Shown: positions 25,953-34,881 of the stretch, piece after piece | How positions within the stretch are numbered: the first letter of the stretch is position 1 | Layout: every line of letters starts with the position of its first letter | DNA from: Streptomyces seoulensis | GTDB lineage: Bacteria > Actinomycetota > Actinomycetes > Streptomycetales > Streptomycetaceae | NCBI RefSeq assembly: GCF_004328625.1 | Contig: NZ_CP032229.1 | Coordinates: 3,286,001-3,350,000, forward strand | Direction: 5' to 3' | Length of the DNA: 64,000 nt | Translations under genes and position numbers: made by a program | The notes under the pieces: model-generated | Told to the model about the DNA's origin: nothing | Databases searched by the model: none | The model's input: only the letters and a program-made list of their open reading frames with translations

Positions 25953-26210
25953 GTGAGGACGAAGCCGACCATGCGTAACAGAATGCTTCGCTCGGCGCTT
26001 GTTGCCGCTCTCTCCGCCGTTGCGGCCGTCGGAACACTGGCGGGCCTCTCCGGTGCGACGAGCGCGCACTCGCCGGGTGACGGGGGGGCCGTGAAAGCGG
26101 CGGGCGTTCAGGACACCCGGTGGGACACCACGCCGGCGGACACCAGGTGGGACACCACCCCCGCGGACACGAGGTGGGACGTCGCCCCGCTCGACACGCG
26201 GTGGGACTGA
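25953..26210 (+). CDS. Small exported peptide with four DTRWD repeats
   Basis: This 85-residue peptide starts at GTG 25953 with AAGAGGGG about 8 nt upstream; ATG 25971 is an alternative. A Sec signal peptide (RNRMLRSALVAALSAVAAVG, cleavage near TSA-HS) precedes a ~17-residue spacer. Then come DTRWD-TTPA-DTRWD-TTPA-DTRWD-VAPL-DTRWD, four identical pentapeptides at nine-residue spacing, the last ending at the stop codon. It has no cysteines, so it is not a lanthipeptide or disulfide toxin. The layout suggests a multicopy signalling or modified-peptide precursor, or a small surface protein; which one cannot be told. Translationally coupled to 26216, and divergent from paralogue B. Confidence 0.75.
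   Translation: MRTKPTMRNRMLRSALVAALSAVAAVGTLAGLSGATSAHSPGDGGAVKAAGVQDTRWDTTPADTRWDTTPADTRWDVAPLDTRWD
26112..26207 (+). repeat. 27-bp in-frame repeat encoding DTRWD(TTPA)
   Basis: Four copies of a 15-nt GACACNNGGTGGGAC core are spaced every 27 nt and stop exactly at the TGA. The codons vary at third positions (CGG, AGG, AGG, CGG for Arg) while the pentapeptide is unchanged, pointing to selection on the peptide. Confidence 0.9.
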
Positions 26211-26215
26211 TCACC

Positions 26216-26551
26216 ATGACCACGCCTCCCGACGACCGCTCCTTCCGTCGTGAGATGGCCACCGCCTACCGCTCCGGCTGGCACTTCATCGACCTGGTCA
26301 CCGCCATCCCCCACAGCGGCGACTCGTTGATGGTGACAGTGTTCGGCGAGCCGGTGGTGGTCACCCGGGACGAGGACGAGGACGTACGGGCGTACCGCTG
26401 TCTGCGCAAGCCACGCGGCGCGCCGCAGCCGGTGCGGTGTGCCGTCCGGTACGGCATGATCTTCGTCAATCTGGACCAGCGGGACCACCGTCTCGCGGAG
26501 CCCGAGGTCGCCGACCTCAGGACCACAACTGCCACCCCCCGCAGTGCCTGA
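26216..26551 (+). CDS. Small protein resembling a ligand-less Rieske oxygenase N-terminus
   Basis: This 111-residue protein starts at ATG 26216, 5 nt after the peptide stop, with GGTGGGA inside the peptide gene as its ribosome binding site. The order GWHFIDLVTAIP, then GDSLMVTVFGEPVVVTRDEDEDVRAYRC, then RGAPQP, and RYGMIFVNLD parallels the N-terminal Rieske region of ring-hydroxylating oxygenase alpha subunits. The expected CxH becomes CLRK and the second CxxH pair is deleted, so a 2Fe-2S cluster could not bind in the normal way. It may be a repurposed binding protein for the peptide, or a decaying remnant. Family resemblance is by eye only. Confidence 0.6.
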   Translation: MTTPPDDRSFRREMATAYRSGWHFIDLVTAIPHSGDSLMVTVFGEPVVVTRDEDEDVRAYRCLRKPRGAPQPVRCAVRYGMIFVNLDQRDHRLAEPEVADLRTTTATPRSA

Positions 26552-26595
26552 CGCGATTCCCCCGTCGTAAAAGATCGCCTCAGGTACTTCCCCCC

Positions 26596-26636
26596 GCAGC
26601 GGCGTCACCGTGACCTGAACACGGTGACGCCGCTGC
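26596..26636 (+). terminator. Terminator of the DTRWD operon
   Basis: GCAGCGGCGTCACCGTG pairs perfectly with CACGGTGACGCCGCTGC (17 bp) around ACCTGAA, 45 nt after the stop. Confidence 0.85.
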
Positions 26637-26690
26637 AGTTTCTGCGCATATTTCGGGGTTTCGGCGCCCCGGCCGGCTGGCCGGAATTCC

Positions 26691-27104
26691 TCAGCCGCGC
26701 CCGAGCGCGCGTTCCACCCGGATCTCCAGGGCGACCCGCAGCGGGTTCTCCCGGGGCTCGCGGCCGTACCGCTCGGTGAAGCGCCGTTCCGCCTCCGTGA
26801 CCGCCTCCCGGTCCTCGCGCACCCGCGCCCGCCCCTCCAGCGTGGCCCAGCGCCGGCCGTCCACCTGGCACACCGCCACCCGCGCCCCTTCCTCCCCGGC
26901 CGCGCGCACCAGCGCCGCCTTGGTGCTGGTGCCGCTGGTGATGACGCGCGCGATCCCCGCCTCGGGGTCCCAGGTCACGCACACCGGCACCACGTGCGGG
27001 CTGCCGTCCGGGCGCAGCGTGGTGAGCGTGCTCAGGTGCCGCTCCCGCCAGAAGGCGACGTACGACTCGTCCGGTGCGTCCAGGTCCACGGAGTATGAGG
27101 GCAT
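26691..27104 (-). CDS. Pyridoxamine 5'-phosphate oxidase-like split-barrel protein
   Basis: This 137-residue protein begins at ATG 27104. It has the FMN/F420-binding split-barrel pattern of the PNPOx-like superfamily: LSTLTTLRPDGSPHVVPVCV, then ARVITSGTSTKAALVR and WATLEGRARV. Actinobacterial relatives of this size usually bind coenzyme F420 rather than FMN, so it may be an F420-dependent reductase; the substrate is unknown. It is divergent from clpB, whose HAIR operator lies about 38 nt from its start. Confidence 0.85.
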   Translation of the reverse strand: MPSYSVDLDAPDESYVAFWRERHLSTLTTLRPDGSPHVVPVCVTWDPEAGIARVITSGTSTKAALVRAAGEEGARVAVCQVDGRRWATLEGRARVREDREAVTEAERRFTERYGREPRENPLRVALEIRVERALGRG

Positions 27105-27141
27105 GGCTGAAACCTAGCCAATCTGAAGTTCGCCGCGCTTA

Positions 27142-27162
27142 ATTGAGCGCACCAGACTCAAG
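27142..27162 (+). promoter_or_regulatory. HspR operator (HAIR) of clpB
   Basis: ATTGAGC-N7-ACTCAAG differs from the HAIR consensus at the first base, apart from the tolerated T/C at the last left position. It is centred about 68 nt before the clpB start codon and matches the site before dnaK. Confidence 0.8.
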
Positions 27163-27219
27163 TTTGTGTACACTGGTCAAGTCATCAGTGGTGTAGTGGC
27201 GGAAGGGGAGAACACGCAC

Positions 27220-29817
27220 GTGGACGCCGAGCTGACCAACAGGAGCCGGGACGCGATCAACGCCGCGAGCCAGCGGGCCGTGACGGAGGGGCATCCCGAC
27301 CTGACGCCCGCTCACCTGTTGCTCGCGCTGCTCGCGGGTCAGGACAACGAGAACATCACCGACCTGCTCGCCGCCGTCGGCGCCGATCCGGCCGCCGTGC
27401 GCGCCGGGGCCGAGCGCGCGCTCTCCACGCTGCCCAGCGTGACCGGCTCCACCGTCGCGCCTCCGCAGCCCAGCCGGGAGCTGCTCGCCGTCCTCGCGGA
27501 CGCCGACGAGCGCGCCGGGGACCTCGGGGACGACTACCTCTCCACCGAACACCTGCTGACCGGTCTCGCCGCGAAGGGCGGCGCCGCCGGGGACGTGCTC
27601 CGCGAGCAGGGAGCCACCGCCAAGAAGCTGCAAGACGCCTTCCAGAAGGCCAGAGGAGGACGCCGCGTGACCACCGCCGACCCCGAGGGTCAGTACAAGG
27701 CCCTGGAGAAGTTCGGCACCGACTTCACCGCCGCCGCCCGCGAGGGCCGCCTCGACCCGGTCATCGGCCGGGACCAGGAGATCCGCCGGGTCGTGCAGGT
27801 GCTGAGCCGCCGCACCAAGAACAACCCCGTCCTCATCGGTGAGCCGGGCGTCGGCAAGACCGCCGTGGTCGAGGGGCTGGCCCAGCGCATCGTCAAGGGC
27901 GATGTGCCGGAGTCCCTGAAGGACAAGCGGCTGGTCTCGCTGGACCTCGGCGCGATGGTCGCGGGCGCCAAGTACCGCGGTGAGTTCGAGGAGCGGCTCA
28001 AGGCCGTGCTCTCGGAGATCAAGGACTCCGACGGGCAGGTCATCACCTTCATCGACGAGCTGCACACCGTCGTCGGCGCGGGCGCCGGGGGCGACTCCGC
28101 GATGGACGCGGGCAACATGCTCAAGCCGATGCTGGCCCGTGGCGAGCTGCGCATGGTCGGCGCGACCACGCTGGACGAGTACCGCGAGCGGATCGAGAAG
28201 GACCCGGCGCTGGAGCGGCGCTTCCAGCAGGTGCTGGTGGCCGAGCCGAGCGTCGAGGACACCATCGCGATCCTGCGCGGTCTGAAGGGGCGGTACGAGG
28301 CGCACCACAAGGTGCAGATCGCGGACAGCGCGCTGGTGGCCGCCGCGACCCTGTCCGACCGGTACATCACCTCCCGGTTCCTCCCCGACAAGGCGATCGA
28401 CCTCGTGGACGAGGCCGCGTCCCGGCTGCGCATGGAGATCGACTCCTCGCCCGTCGAGATCGACGAGCTCCAGCGCGGGGTCGACCGGCTGCGCATGGAG
28501 GAGCTGGCGATCGGCAAGGAGACCGACCCGGCCTCCCGCGACCGCCTGGAGCGGCTGCGCCGCGACCTCGCCGACAAGGAGGAGGAGCTGCGCGGGCTCA
28601 CCGCCCGCTGGGAGAAGGAGAAGCAGTCCCTCAACCGGGTCGGTGAGCTGAAGGAGCGCCTGGACGACCTGCGCGGCCAGGCCGAACGCGCCCAGCGCGA
28701 CGGCGACTTCGACACCGCCTCCAAGCTGCTCTACGGGGAGATCCCCGAGCTGGAGAAGGAGCTGGAGGCCGCCTCCGAGGCCGAGGAGGAGGCCGCGCGG
28801 GACACCATGGTCAAGGAGGAGGTCGGCTCCGACGACATCGCGGACGTCGTCGCCGCCTGGACCGGCATCCCGGCCGGCCGCCTGCTGGAGGGCGAGACGC
28901 AGAAGCTGCTGCGCATGGAGGACGAGCTGGGCAAGCGGCTCATCGGCCAGAGCGAGGCCGTGCAGGCCGTCGCCGACGCGGTGCGCCGCTCGCGGGCCGG
29001 GGTCGCCGACCCCGACCGGCCCACCGGCTCCTTCCTGTTCCTCGGCCCGACCGGCGTCGGCAAGACCGAACTGGCCAAGGCACTCGCGGACTTCCTCTTC
29101 GACGACGAGCGGGCGATGATCCGCATCGACATGTCGGAGTACGGCGAGAAGCACAGCGTCGCTCGCCTGGTCGGCGCGCCTCCCGGCTACGTCGGGTACG
29201 AGGAGGGCGGCCAGCTCACCGAGGCCGTGCGGCGCCGCCCGTACAGCGTGGTGCTGCTGGACGAGGTGGAGAAGGCGCACCCCGAGGTCTTCGACATCCT
29301 GCTCCAGGTGCTGGACGACGGCCGCCTGACGGACGGCCAGGGCCGTACGGTCGACTTCCGCAACACCATCCTGGTGCTGACCTCCAACCTGGGCAGCCAG
29401 TACCTGGTCGACCCGGCACTGGACGAGGCGCAGAAGCGGCAGCGGGTGCTGGACACGGTACGGGCCTCCTTCAAGCCGGAGTTCCTGAACCGGCTGGACG
29501 ACCTCGTGGTGTTCTCCGCGCTCAGCGAGGCGGAGCTGGCCCGGATCGCCCGCCTCCAGATCGACCGGCTCGGCCGCCGGCTGGCGGAGCGGCGCCTCAC
29601 CCTCGACGTCACGCCCGAGGCGCTGGCCTGGCTCGCGGAGGAGGGCAACGACCCGGCGTACGGCGCCCGCCCGCTGCGCCGCCTGGTCCAGACGGCCATC
29701 GGCGACCGCCTCGCCAAGGAGATCCTCTCCGGCGAGATCAAGGACGGCGACACGGTCCGCGTGGACCGCGCGGAGGAGGGCCTGAGGGTGGCTCCGGCCA
29801 CGGGTAAGTCCCTGTAG
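27220..29817 (+). CDS. clpB: ATP-dependent disaggregase ClpB (Hsp100)
   Basis: The protein has 865 residues from GTG 27220, with GGAAGGGGAG about 9 nt upstream. It extracts proteins from aggregates together with DnaK. The N-terminal Clp repeat domain (about 1-145) is followed by NBD1 with Walker A GEPGVGKT (about 207), the coiled-coil middle domain (about 400-520, Glu/Lys/Arg-rich) that contacts DnaK, and NBD2 with Walker A GPTGVGKT (about 609). The C-terminus carries the sensor-2 region. The HAIR site upstream places it in the HspR regulon with the dnaK operon 8 kb away. Confidence 0.98.
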   Translation: MDAELTNRSRDAINAASQRAVTEGHPDLTPAHLLLALLAGQDNENITDLLAAVGADPAAVRAGAERALSTLPSVTGSTVAPPQPSRELLAVLADADERAGDLGDDYLSTEHLLTGLAAKGGAAGDVLREQGATAKKLQDAFQKARGGRRVTTADPEGQYKALEKFGTDFTAAAREGRLDPVIGRDQEIRRVVQVLSRRTKNNPVLIGEPGVGKTAVVEGLAQRIVKGDVPESLKDKRLVSLDLGAMVAGAKYRGEFEERLKAVLSEIKDSDGQVITFIDELHTVVGAGAGGDSAMDAGNMLKPMLARGELRMVGATTLDEYRERIEKDPALERRFQQVLVAEPSVEDTIAILRGLKGRYEAHHKVQIADSALVAAATLSDRYITSRFLPDKAIDLVDEAASRLRMEIDSSPVEIDELQRGVDRLRMEELAIGKETDPASRDRLERLRRDLADKEEELRGLTARWEKEKQSLNRVGELKERLDDLRGQAERAQRDGDFDTASKLLYGEIPELEKELEAASEAEEEAARDTMVKEEVGSDDIADVVAAWTGIPAGRLLEGETQKLLRMEDELGKRLIGQSEAVQAVADAVRRSRAGVADPDRPTGSFLFLGPTGVGKTELAKALADFLFDDERAMIRIDMSEYGEKHSVARLVGAPPGYVGYEEGGQLTEAVRRRPYSVVLLDEVEKAHPEVFDILLQVLDDGRLTDGQGRTVDFRNTILVLTSNLGSQYLVDPALDEAQKRQRVLDTVRASFKPEFLNRLDDLVVFSALSEAELARIARLQIDRLGRRLAERRLTLDVTPEALAWLAEEGNDPAYGARPLRRLVQTAIGDRLAKEILSGEIKDGDTVRVDRAEEGLRVAPATGKSL

Positions 29818-29845
29818 GAGACGGCCTGGGCGTTTGCCCCCGCGG

Positions 29846-29884
29846 CCCGGGTGTCACTCGTCCAGGCGACGCGTGACACCCGGG
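29846..29884 (+). terminator. Terminator of clpB
   Basis: CCCGGGTGTCAC pairs with GTGACACCCGGG (12 bp) 29 nt after the stop. Confidence 0.8.
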
Positions 29885-29987
29885 TGCGGCCGTGTTTCCG
29901 CCCGTGGCTGACAGGCCGCGCCGGGGCTTGCCACGGACCTCCCCTTCTGGGGGAGGATGGCGGAATTCCGTACGAAGGAGAACCACG

Positions 29988-30518
29988 GTGAGCATCGACC
30001 CGTCCTCGATTCCGAACTTCGGGGGCCAGCCCGAGCAGCAGCCGGAGGGGCCGACGGGCCCCGTCCTCCCGGACCAGGACCTCGTGAAGCAGCTCCTGGA
30101 CCAGATGGAGCTGAAGTACGTCGTGGACGAGGAGGGCGACCTCGCGGCGCCCTGGGAGCAGTTCCGTACGTACTTCATGTTCCGCGGCGAGGACGAGCAG
30201 GCCGTCTTCTCCGTGCGGACCTTCTACGACCGTCCGCACCAGATCGAGGAGAAGACGCGGCTGCTGGAGTCCGTCGACGACTGGAACCGGCGCACCCTGT
30301 GGCCCAAGGTCTACACCCACACCCACGACGACGGCACGGTCCGCCTCATCGGCGAGGCCCAGATGCTGATCGGCACGGGCGTCGACATCAACCACTTCGT
30401 CTCCTCCGTCGTGAGCTGGGTCCGCGCGGCCATCGAGTTCGACAAGTGGCTCGCCGAACAGCTCGGCCTGGAGCAGCAGATCGACGACGCGGAGGACTCG
30501 GGCGGGGACGTGGAGTAG
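29988..30518 (+). CDS. YbjN-domain protein
   Basis: The protein has 176 residues from GTG 29988, preceded by GAAGGAG 7 nt upstream. After a Pro/Gln-rich start, the fold typical of YbjN/type III secretion chaperone-like proteins appears: VKQLLDQMELKYVVDEEGDL, then TYFMFRGEDEQAVFSVRTFY, WNRRTLWPKVYTH and VSSVVSWVRAAIEF. The acidic tail ends in GGDVE. Actinobacterial members are cytoplasmic and of unknown function, often thought to act as chaperone-like sensors. It has its own terminator. Confidence 0.85.
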   Translation: MSIDPSSIPNFGGQPEQQPEGPTGPVLPDQDLVKQLLDQMELKYVVDEEGDLAAPWEQFRTYFMFRGEDEQAVFSVRTFYDRPHQIEEKTRLLESVDDWNRRTLWPKVYTHTHDDGTVRLIGEAQMLIGTGVDINHFVSSVVSWVRAAIEFDKWLAEQLGLEQQIDDAEDSGGDVE

Positions 30519-30538
30519 TCCACCCCTGATCCGTACAC

Positions 30539-30580
30539 GGCCGAGGCCGGGGCGCTTTACCGCTGCCCCGGCCCTCGGCC
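30539..30580. terminator. Bidirectional hairpin between YbjN and aminotransferase genes
   Basis: GGCCGAGG plus CCGGGGC on the left pairs with GCCCCGG plus CCCTCGGCC on the right around a T/A-containing loop, between convergent genes. Confidence 0.75.
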
Positions 30581-30589
30581 GTTCCGCGC

Positions 30590-31768
30590 TCACGCCATGC
30601 GGCGCAGGCGGTCCGTGGCCTCCTGGAGGACTTCCGGCTTCTTGCAGAACGCGAAGCGGACGAACGGGGCGCCGGCCTCGCGGTCGTCGTAGAAGACGGC
30701 GTTGGGGACGGCGACGACGCCGGCTCGTTCGGGGAGGGCGCGGCAGAAGGCGAAGCCGTCCTTCTCGCCGAGGGGGCGGATGTCGGTGGTGACGAAGTAG
30801 GTGCCGGCGGGTCGGAAGACGCCGAAGCCGGCCTCGGCGAGGCCGGTGGCGAGGATGTCGCGGCGGGCGAGCATGTCGCGGCGGAAGCCGTCGAAGTAGG
30901 AGTCGGGGAGCGCGAGGGCCTCCGCGACCGCGTACTGGAAGGGGCCCGCGGAGACGTAGGTGAGGTACTGCTTCGCCGAGCGGACCGCGCTGACCAGGGC
31001 GGGAGCCGCCGTCACCCAGCCGACCTTCCAACCCGTGAACGAGAACGTCTTGCCGGCCGAGCCGATCGTCACCGTGCGGTCGCGCATGCCGGGGAAGCCC
31101 GCGAGCGGGAGGTGCTCGGCGTCGTCGAAGACCAGGTGCTCGTACACCTCGTCCGTCACCACCAGCAGGTCCCGCTCGACGGCCAGCTCGGCGATCGCGG
31201 CCAGCTCCTCGCGGGTGAGGACCGTGCCGGTCGGGTTGTGCGGGGTGTTGATCAGCAGCAGCCGGGTGCGGTCGGTGACGGCCGCGCGCAGCTCGTCCAG
31301 GTCAAGACGGAAGCGGTCCCCGTCCGGCCGCAGCGTCACCGGTACGCGCCGCCCGCCCGCCATGGCGATGCTCGCCGCGTACGAGTCGTAGTACGGCTCC
31401 AGCGCCACCACCTCGTCGCCCGGCTCCACCAGCGCCAGCAGGGTCGCCGCGATGGCCTCGGTGGCCCCCGCCGTGACCAGCACCTCGGTGTCGGGGTCGT
31501 AGGCGAGCCCGTAGCGGTGCCGCTGGTGCACGGAGATCGCGTGCCGCAGCTCCGGCACGCCGGGCCCCGGCGGGTACTGGTTCCCCCGCCCGTCCCGCAG
31601 CGCCCGCACCGCCGCCTCCCTGATCTCCTCGGGGCCGTCCGTGTCGGGAAAGCCCTGCCCGAGGTTGATCGCTCCGGTGGCCGTGGCCAGCGCGGACATC
31701 TCGGCGAAGATGGTCGTCCCGAACTCGGCGAGCCGGCGATTGAGGTACGGACGTGCGGTGGAGGTCAT
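30590..31768 (-). CDS. Class I/II PLP aminotransferase (DapC/kynurenine-aminotransferase-like)
   Basis: This 392-residue protein starts at ATG 31768. The in-frame ATG at 31777 overlaps the GGAGG that is 9 nt before 31768, so the downstream start is preferred. Fold-type I PLP motifs are NTPHNPTGTVL, VTDEVYEHLVF and the Schiff-base lysine in SAGKTFSFTGWKVGW. It transfers amino groups between an amino acid and a keto acid; family members include succinyldiaminopimelate and methionine/kynurenine aminotransferases. The substrate cannot be chosen from motifs alone. Confidence 0.9.
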   Translation of the reverse strand: MTSTARPYLNRRLAEFGTTIFAEMSALATATGAINLGQGFPDTDGPEEIREAAVRALRDGRGNQYPPGPGVPELRHAISVHQRHRYGLAYDPDTEVLVTAGATEAIAATLLALVEPGDEVVALEPYYDSYAASIAMAGGRRVPVTLRPDGDRFRLDLDELRAAVTDRTRLLLINTPHNPTGTVLTREELAAIAELAVERDLLVVTDEVYEHLVFDDAEHLPLAGFPGMRDRTVTIGSAGKTFSFTGWKVGWVTAAPALVSAVRSAKQYLTYVSAGPFQYAVAEALALPDSYFDGFRRDMLARRDILATGLAEAGFGVFRPAGTYFVTTDIRPLGEKDGFAFCRALPERAGVVAVPNAVFYDDREAGAPFVRFAFCKKPEVLQEATDRLRRMA

Positions 31769-31917
31769 GCCGGCCATCCTCCGCCCAAGCTCTGGAGTTC
31801 CTCAACTCGGCTTTGGGGTTCTTCGTGGGCGGGCATTTCCCGGGGACCGTGCGGTGCGCGGGGTTGGACGAGGGGCCCACGGGGGGTCGCTTCGGGGGAA
31901 CGGGAGGAGGGGGCGCC

Positions 31918-32214
31918 ATGCTTTTCGGCATCGTCCTTGTCGTGGTGGTGCTGCTGACCGGGGTCGCGGTGCGGTCCCGGCGGCGCTCGTGGGCGGCGGC
32001 CGGCGGGAAGAGGCGGTCGCGGCGCGGTGGGTCCGGGTCGTACGACGGAGGGGCGAGCTGGTGGGCCGGGGACTCCGGGTCCTCCTCCTCGGGCGGGCAC
32101 CACGGCGGGGGGCACTCGTCCTGTAGCGGCGGGCACTCGGGCTGCGGCGGTGGTCACTCCGGCTGTGGCGGCGGGTCGTCCTGCGGCGGCGGGGGCTGCG
32201 GGGGCGGCAACTGA
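31918..32214 (+). CDS. Small membrane protein with Gly/His/Cys-rich tail
   Basis: This 98-residue protein starts at ATG 31918 after GGGAGGAGG. One N-terminal span (MLFGIVLVVVVLLTGVAV) and a basic segment are followed by a tail with HHGGGHSS and repeated GGHSGCGG/GGSSCGGG units: four His and six Cys within the last 45 residues. The tail could bind metal, or be low-complexity. Similar Cys/Gly tails end some actinobacterial TIGR04222-type membrane proteins. It is short and divergent from the aminotransferase gene. Confidence 0.65.
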   Translation: MLFGIVLVVVVLLTGVAVRSRRRSWAAAGGKRRSRRGGSGSYDGGASWWAGDSGSSSSGGHHGGGHSSCSGGHSGCGGGHSGCGGGSSCGGGGCGGGN

Positions 32215-32584
32215 GGGCACGCGGAGCGCTCGGGCGGCCGCGGCGGCGATTTCCGGCCGCCCGCGGCCGCCTTCGCGTGTCGGAAACGCCCGGGGGGCGG
32301 CGCCCCGGGCGCGCGAACGGGCGGAGCTTCCCGCTCCGCGCTGGGCGTACGCCGTAGTTGAACAGTTGAGCTGTGGAGCCCTCTGAGGGATGGAAACCCT
32401 CCGAACTTGGGTAAAAACGCTGTGGGGTGGCCAGTGTTCGTGATTCCCTCTAAAACACCACCTCGAGCCCTCGGACGTTCCAGGGACACCGCTTTCTCCA
32501 GCCGGGCCGATCTGGCCGAATCGCCCGGTGTCACCGAGGTGCGCCGGACCAAGCCATCTCCTTGTGTGTTAGCGGAGCCGATCC
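32215..32584. other. Intergenic region before DUF2617 gene
   Basis: 370 nt with no convincing gene. A GC-rich hairpin just after 32214 (CGGGCGGCCGCGG with CCGCGGGCGGCC-like complement near 32260) could terminate the upstream gene. A small GAGGG/CCCTC hairpin at about 32385-32401 lies mid-region. The promoter of 32585 must be here. Confidence 0.4.
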
Positions 32585-33112
32585 ATGCTCACGACCCTGA
32601 ACACGTCCTACACCGACACCCGAGCCGCCGACCTCGCCTGGACCCTCGGCCGCGAACCGCTGCCCGCCCTGGCCACCCTCGATCTCGAACTGAGCGGCGC
32701 GAAGATGCAGTTGAGGCTGCTCGGCGCCTCGCACCAGGTCCTTCTGGAGGAGGACCGGGGCAGTTGTTCGGAGACCGTCGCGTGCATCCCCGGCTCCTCC
32801 ACCCCGCTCCCCCTCGGCGTCGCCAAGCGCGTCGGCGACTGGGAGTACGAGTTCGCGGCGCGCGTGGAGATGCTCACGCCGGGCTCCTTCGCGGGCCGCG
32901 CCCAGGAGTTGCTCGCCCTGGTCTCCGACCATCCGCACGGACTCGCCGGGGTCTTCCCCGGCAGCCCGCACGCCTTCACCGCGATGCTCGCCCAGCGGTA
33001 CGAGGGCCAGGTGCGGTGGCGCACCTGGCACGCGTACCCGCAGGACGGGCAGTTGGTGGCGACCCGGACCCGCGTCGGGGTGAGGGTCCCGGCCGGGCAG
33101 GGCGCCTGGTAG
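32585..33112 (+). CDS. DUF2617-family protein
   Basis: This 175-residue protein starts at ATG 32585. It matches the actinobacterial DUF2617 family as I recall it: an N-terminal YTDTRAADLAWTLGREPLPA, a core with LELSGAKMQLRLLGASHQV, and the conserved FPGSPHAFTAM near the C-terminus. No catalytic motif is obvious. It is 80 nt upstream of the spermidine-synthase-like gene on the same strand; the pair is often adjacent in Streptomyces from memory, so they may share a transcript. Function unknown; cytoplasmic. Confidence 0.8.
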   Translation: MLTTLNTSYTDTRAADLAWTLGREPLPALATLDLELSGAKMQLRLLGASHQVLLEEDRGSCSETVACIPGSSTPLPLGVAKRVGDWEYEFAARVEMLTPGSFAGRAQELLALVSDHPHGLAGVFPGSPHAFTAMLAQRYEGQVRWRTWHAYPQDGQLVATRTRVGVRVPAGQGAW

Positions 33113-33192
33113 ACCAACAGGGCCAGGTTGACGGGGAGTTTCCACACGTGTGGGTGACGAAGCGTACCGCTGTGGTGACGTAACGTCGCAGC

Positions 33193-34839
33193 GTGATCGA
33201 TCCGCACGCTCCCGTGTCCCGGGGTGCCCCGCTGTCCTCGGGTGCCCCGCCCTGGACCGAGCCCGCGCGGCTACCCGTCGAGCCGGGCATCGCGCGGTTC
33301 CTGGTGCTCGCGTGCGTCTTCGTCTGCGCGGCCTGCGGGCTGGTCTACGAACTCGAACTCGTCGCCTTCGCCTCGTACTTGATCGGTGACTCGGTCACCC
33401 AGGCGTCCGTGGTGCTGTCGGTGATGGTGTTCGCCATGGGTATCGGCTCGCTCGGCGCGAAGCGGCTGCGCTGGCGGGCGGCGGTGGGGTTCGGCGCGAT
33501 CGAGACGGCGCTCGCGCTGGTGGGCGGGTGCAGTGCGATGGCGCTGTACGCGGTGTTCGCGTGGACCGGCGGCTGGGGCGGGATCTGGGCGGACGGACCG
33601 CGCTGTCTGCTGGTCGGATTCTCCCTGGCCATCGGGCTGTTGGTGGGCGCCGAGGTGCCCCTGCTGATGGAGCTGATCCAGCGCATCCGGCGCCAGGACG
33701 CGGGCGGGGCGGTGGCCGACCTCTTCGCCGCGGACTATGTGGGCGCGCTGGTGGGGGGGTTGGCGTTCCCCTTCGTACTCCTGCCGTTCCTGGGCCAGTT
33801 GACCGGCGCGCTGCTCACCGGGTCGGTGAACGTGGTCGCGGGGAGCGCGCTGGTGCTCGGGCTGTTCCGCCGCGATCTCACCCGGCGCGCCCGCTGGACG
33901 CTGCTGGTCGCCGGGCTCCTGGTGCTCGGTGTGCTCGCCTCCGCCGCCGTGCTCGCCGGGGACTTCGAGGCGGCCGCCCGGCGCGCGGTGTACGGGCCGG
34001 ACGTGCGGGTGGCCGCGCAGACGGACGTACAGGAGGTGGTCCTCGCCGGGGGTACGGGCGGCCGGCCGCTCGACCTCTTCCTCGACGGGCGGCTGCGGGT
34101 CGGCGGCCGGGACGAGCGGCGGTACCACGAGGCGCTGGTGCACCCCGCGCTGTCCGGCCCGCACCGGCGGGTGCTGATCCTCGGCGGCGGGGACGGGCTG
34201 GCCGCGCGCGAGGTGCTGCGGCACAAGGGGGTCTCGCGGGTGGACGTGGTCGAACTGGACGCGGGTCTGGTGCGGTTGGCACGCCACGACCCCGGCCTCT
34301 CCGCGCTCAACGCGCACGCGTACGACGACCCGCGCGTCCACGTCACCACGGCGGACGCGTTGAGCTGGCTGCGGCGGGCTCCGGCCGGCCGGTACGACGT
34401 GGTCCTCGCGGACCTGCCCGATCCCGGCATCACCGCGAGCACCAAGCTGTACTCCCAGGAGTTCTACGGGCTCACCCGGCGCGTCCTCGCCCCGGGCGGG
34501 CGGCTCGCGGTGCACGCCGGGCCGGTGTCGGCGCGGCCCCGCGTCTTCTGGACCGTCGAGGCGACCCTGCGCGCGGCGGGCTTCTCCGCGACCCCCTACC
34601 GGGTGCTCGGCCACGACTCCGGGTTCGCCACCGGTCCCGACCGCTCGGCCGGCTCCTCCCGTACCCCGCACGACTGGGGCTTCCTCCTGGCCGCTCCCGG
34701 CGCCAGGGCCCCGCGCCCCCACCTGGACCTCCACCCCCGCACCCTGACGGACTCGGACCTCCGAGTGGACGTGGCGGCGGCCCGCCTCGCCCGCGTACCG
34801 GGCCTGTCCCCGTCGACGCTGGCACGTCCGCAGTACTGA
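33193..34839 (+). CDS. Membrane-anchored spermidine-synthase-like protein
   Basis: This 548-residue protein starts at GTG 33193. Residues about 35-265 form around seven membrane spans ([20 protein letters not shown], then [15 protein letters not shown] and others). The C-terminal half is a SAM/decarboxy-SAM Rossmann domain of the SpeE family: [28 protein letters not shown] and [11 protein letters not shown] with LYSQEFY. It may make spermidine-like polyamines or another aminopropyl/methyl transfer product at the membrane; many such fusions have no proven activity. It is followed 42 nt later by the SRPBCC gene. Confidence 0.88.
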   Translation: MIDPHAPVSRGAPLSSGAPPWTEPARLPVEPGIARFLVLACVFVCAACGLVYELELVAFASYLIGDSVTQASVVLSVMVFAMGIGSLGAKRLRWRAAVGFGAIETALALVGGCSAMALYAVFAWTGGWGGIWADGPRCLLVGFSLAIGLLVGAEVPLLMELIQRIRRQDAGGAVADLFAADYVGALVGGLAFPFVLLPFLGQLTGALLTGSVNVVAGSALVLGLFRRDLTRRARWTLLVAGLLVLGVLASAAVLAGDFEAAARRAVYGPDVRVAAQTDVQEVVLAGGTGGRPLDLFLDGRLRVGGRDERRYHEALVHPALSGPHRRVLILGGGDGLAAREVLRHKGVSRVDVVELDAGLVRLARHDPGLSALNAHAYDDPRVHVTTADALSWLRRAPAGRYDVVLADLPDPGITASTKLYSQEFYGLTRRVLAPGGRLAVHAGPVSARPRVFWTVEATLRAAGFSATPYRVLGHDSGFATGPDRSAGSSRTPHDWGFLLAAPGARAPRPHLDLHPRTLTDSDLRVDVAAARLARVPGLSPSTLARPQY

Positions 34840-34881
34840 GGGCGGGTGCATTCCGGGGACTACTGGGTAGGCTCGGCAGAC

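Noticed and set aside
25953..26210. Lanthipeptide or disulfide-rich toxin
   Set aside because: No cysteines, and no lanthionine synthetase or other modification enzyme with its motif is seen nearby.
27139..29280. 713-codon minus-strand frame opposite clpB
   Set aside because: It is a shadow of clpB; no domain or ribosome binding site.
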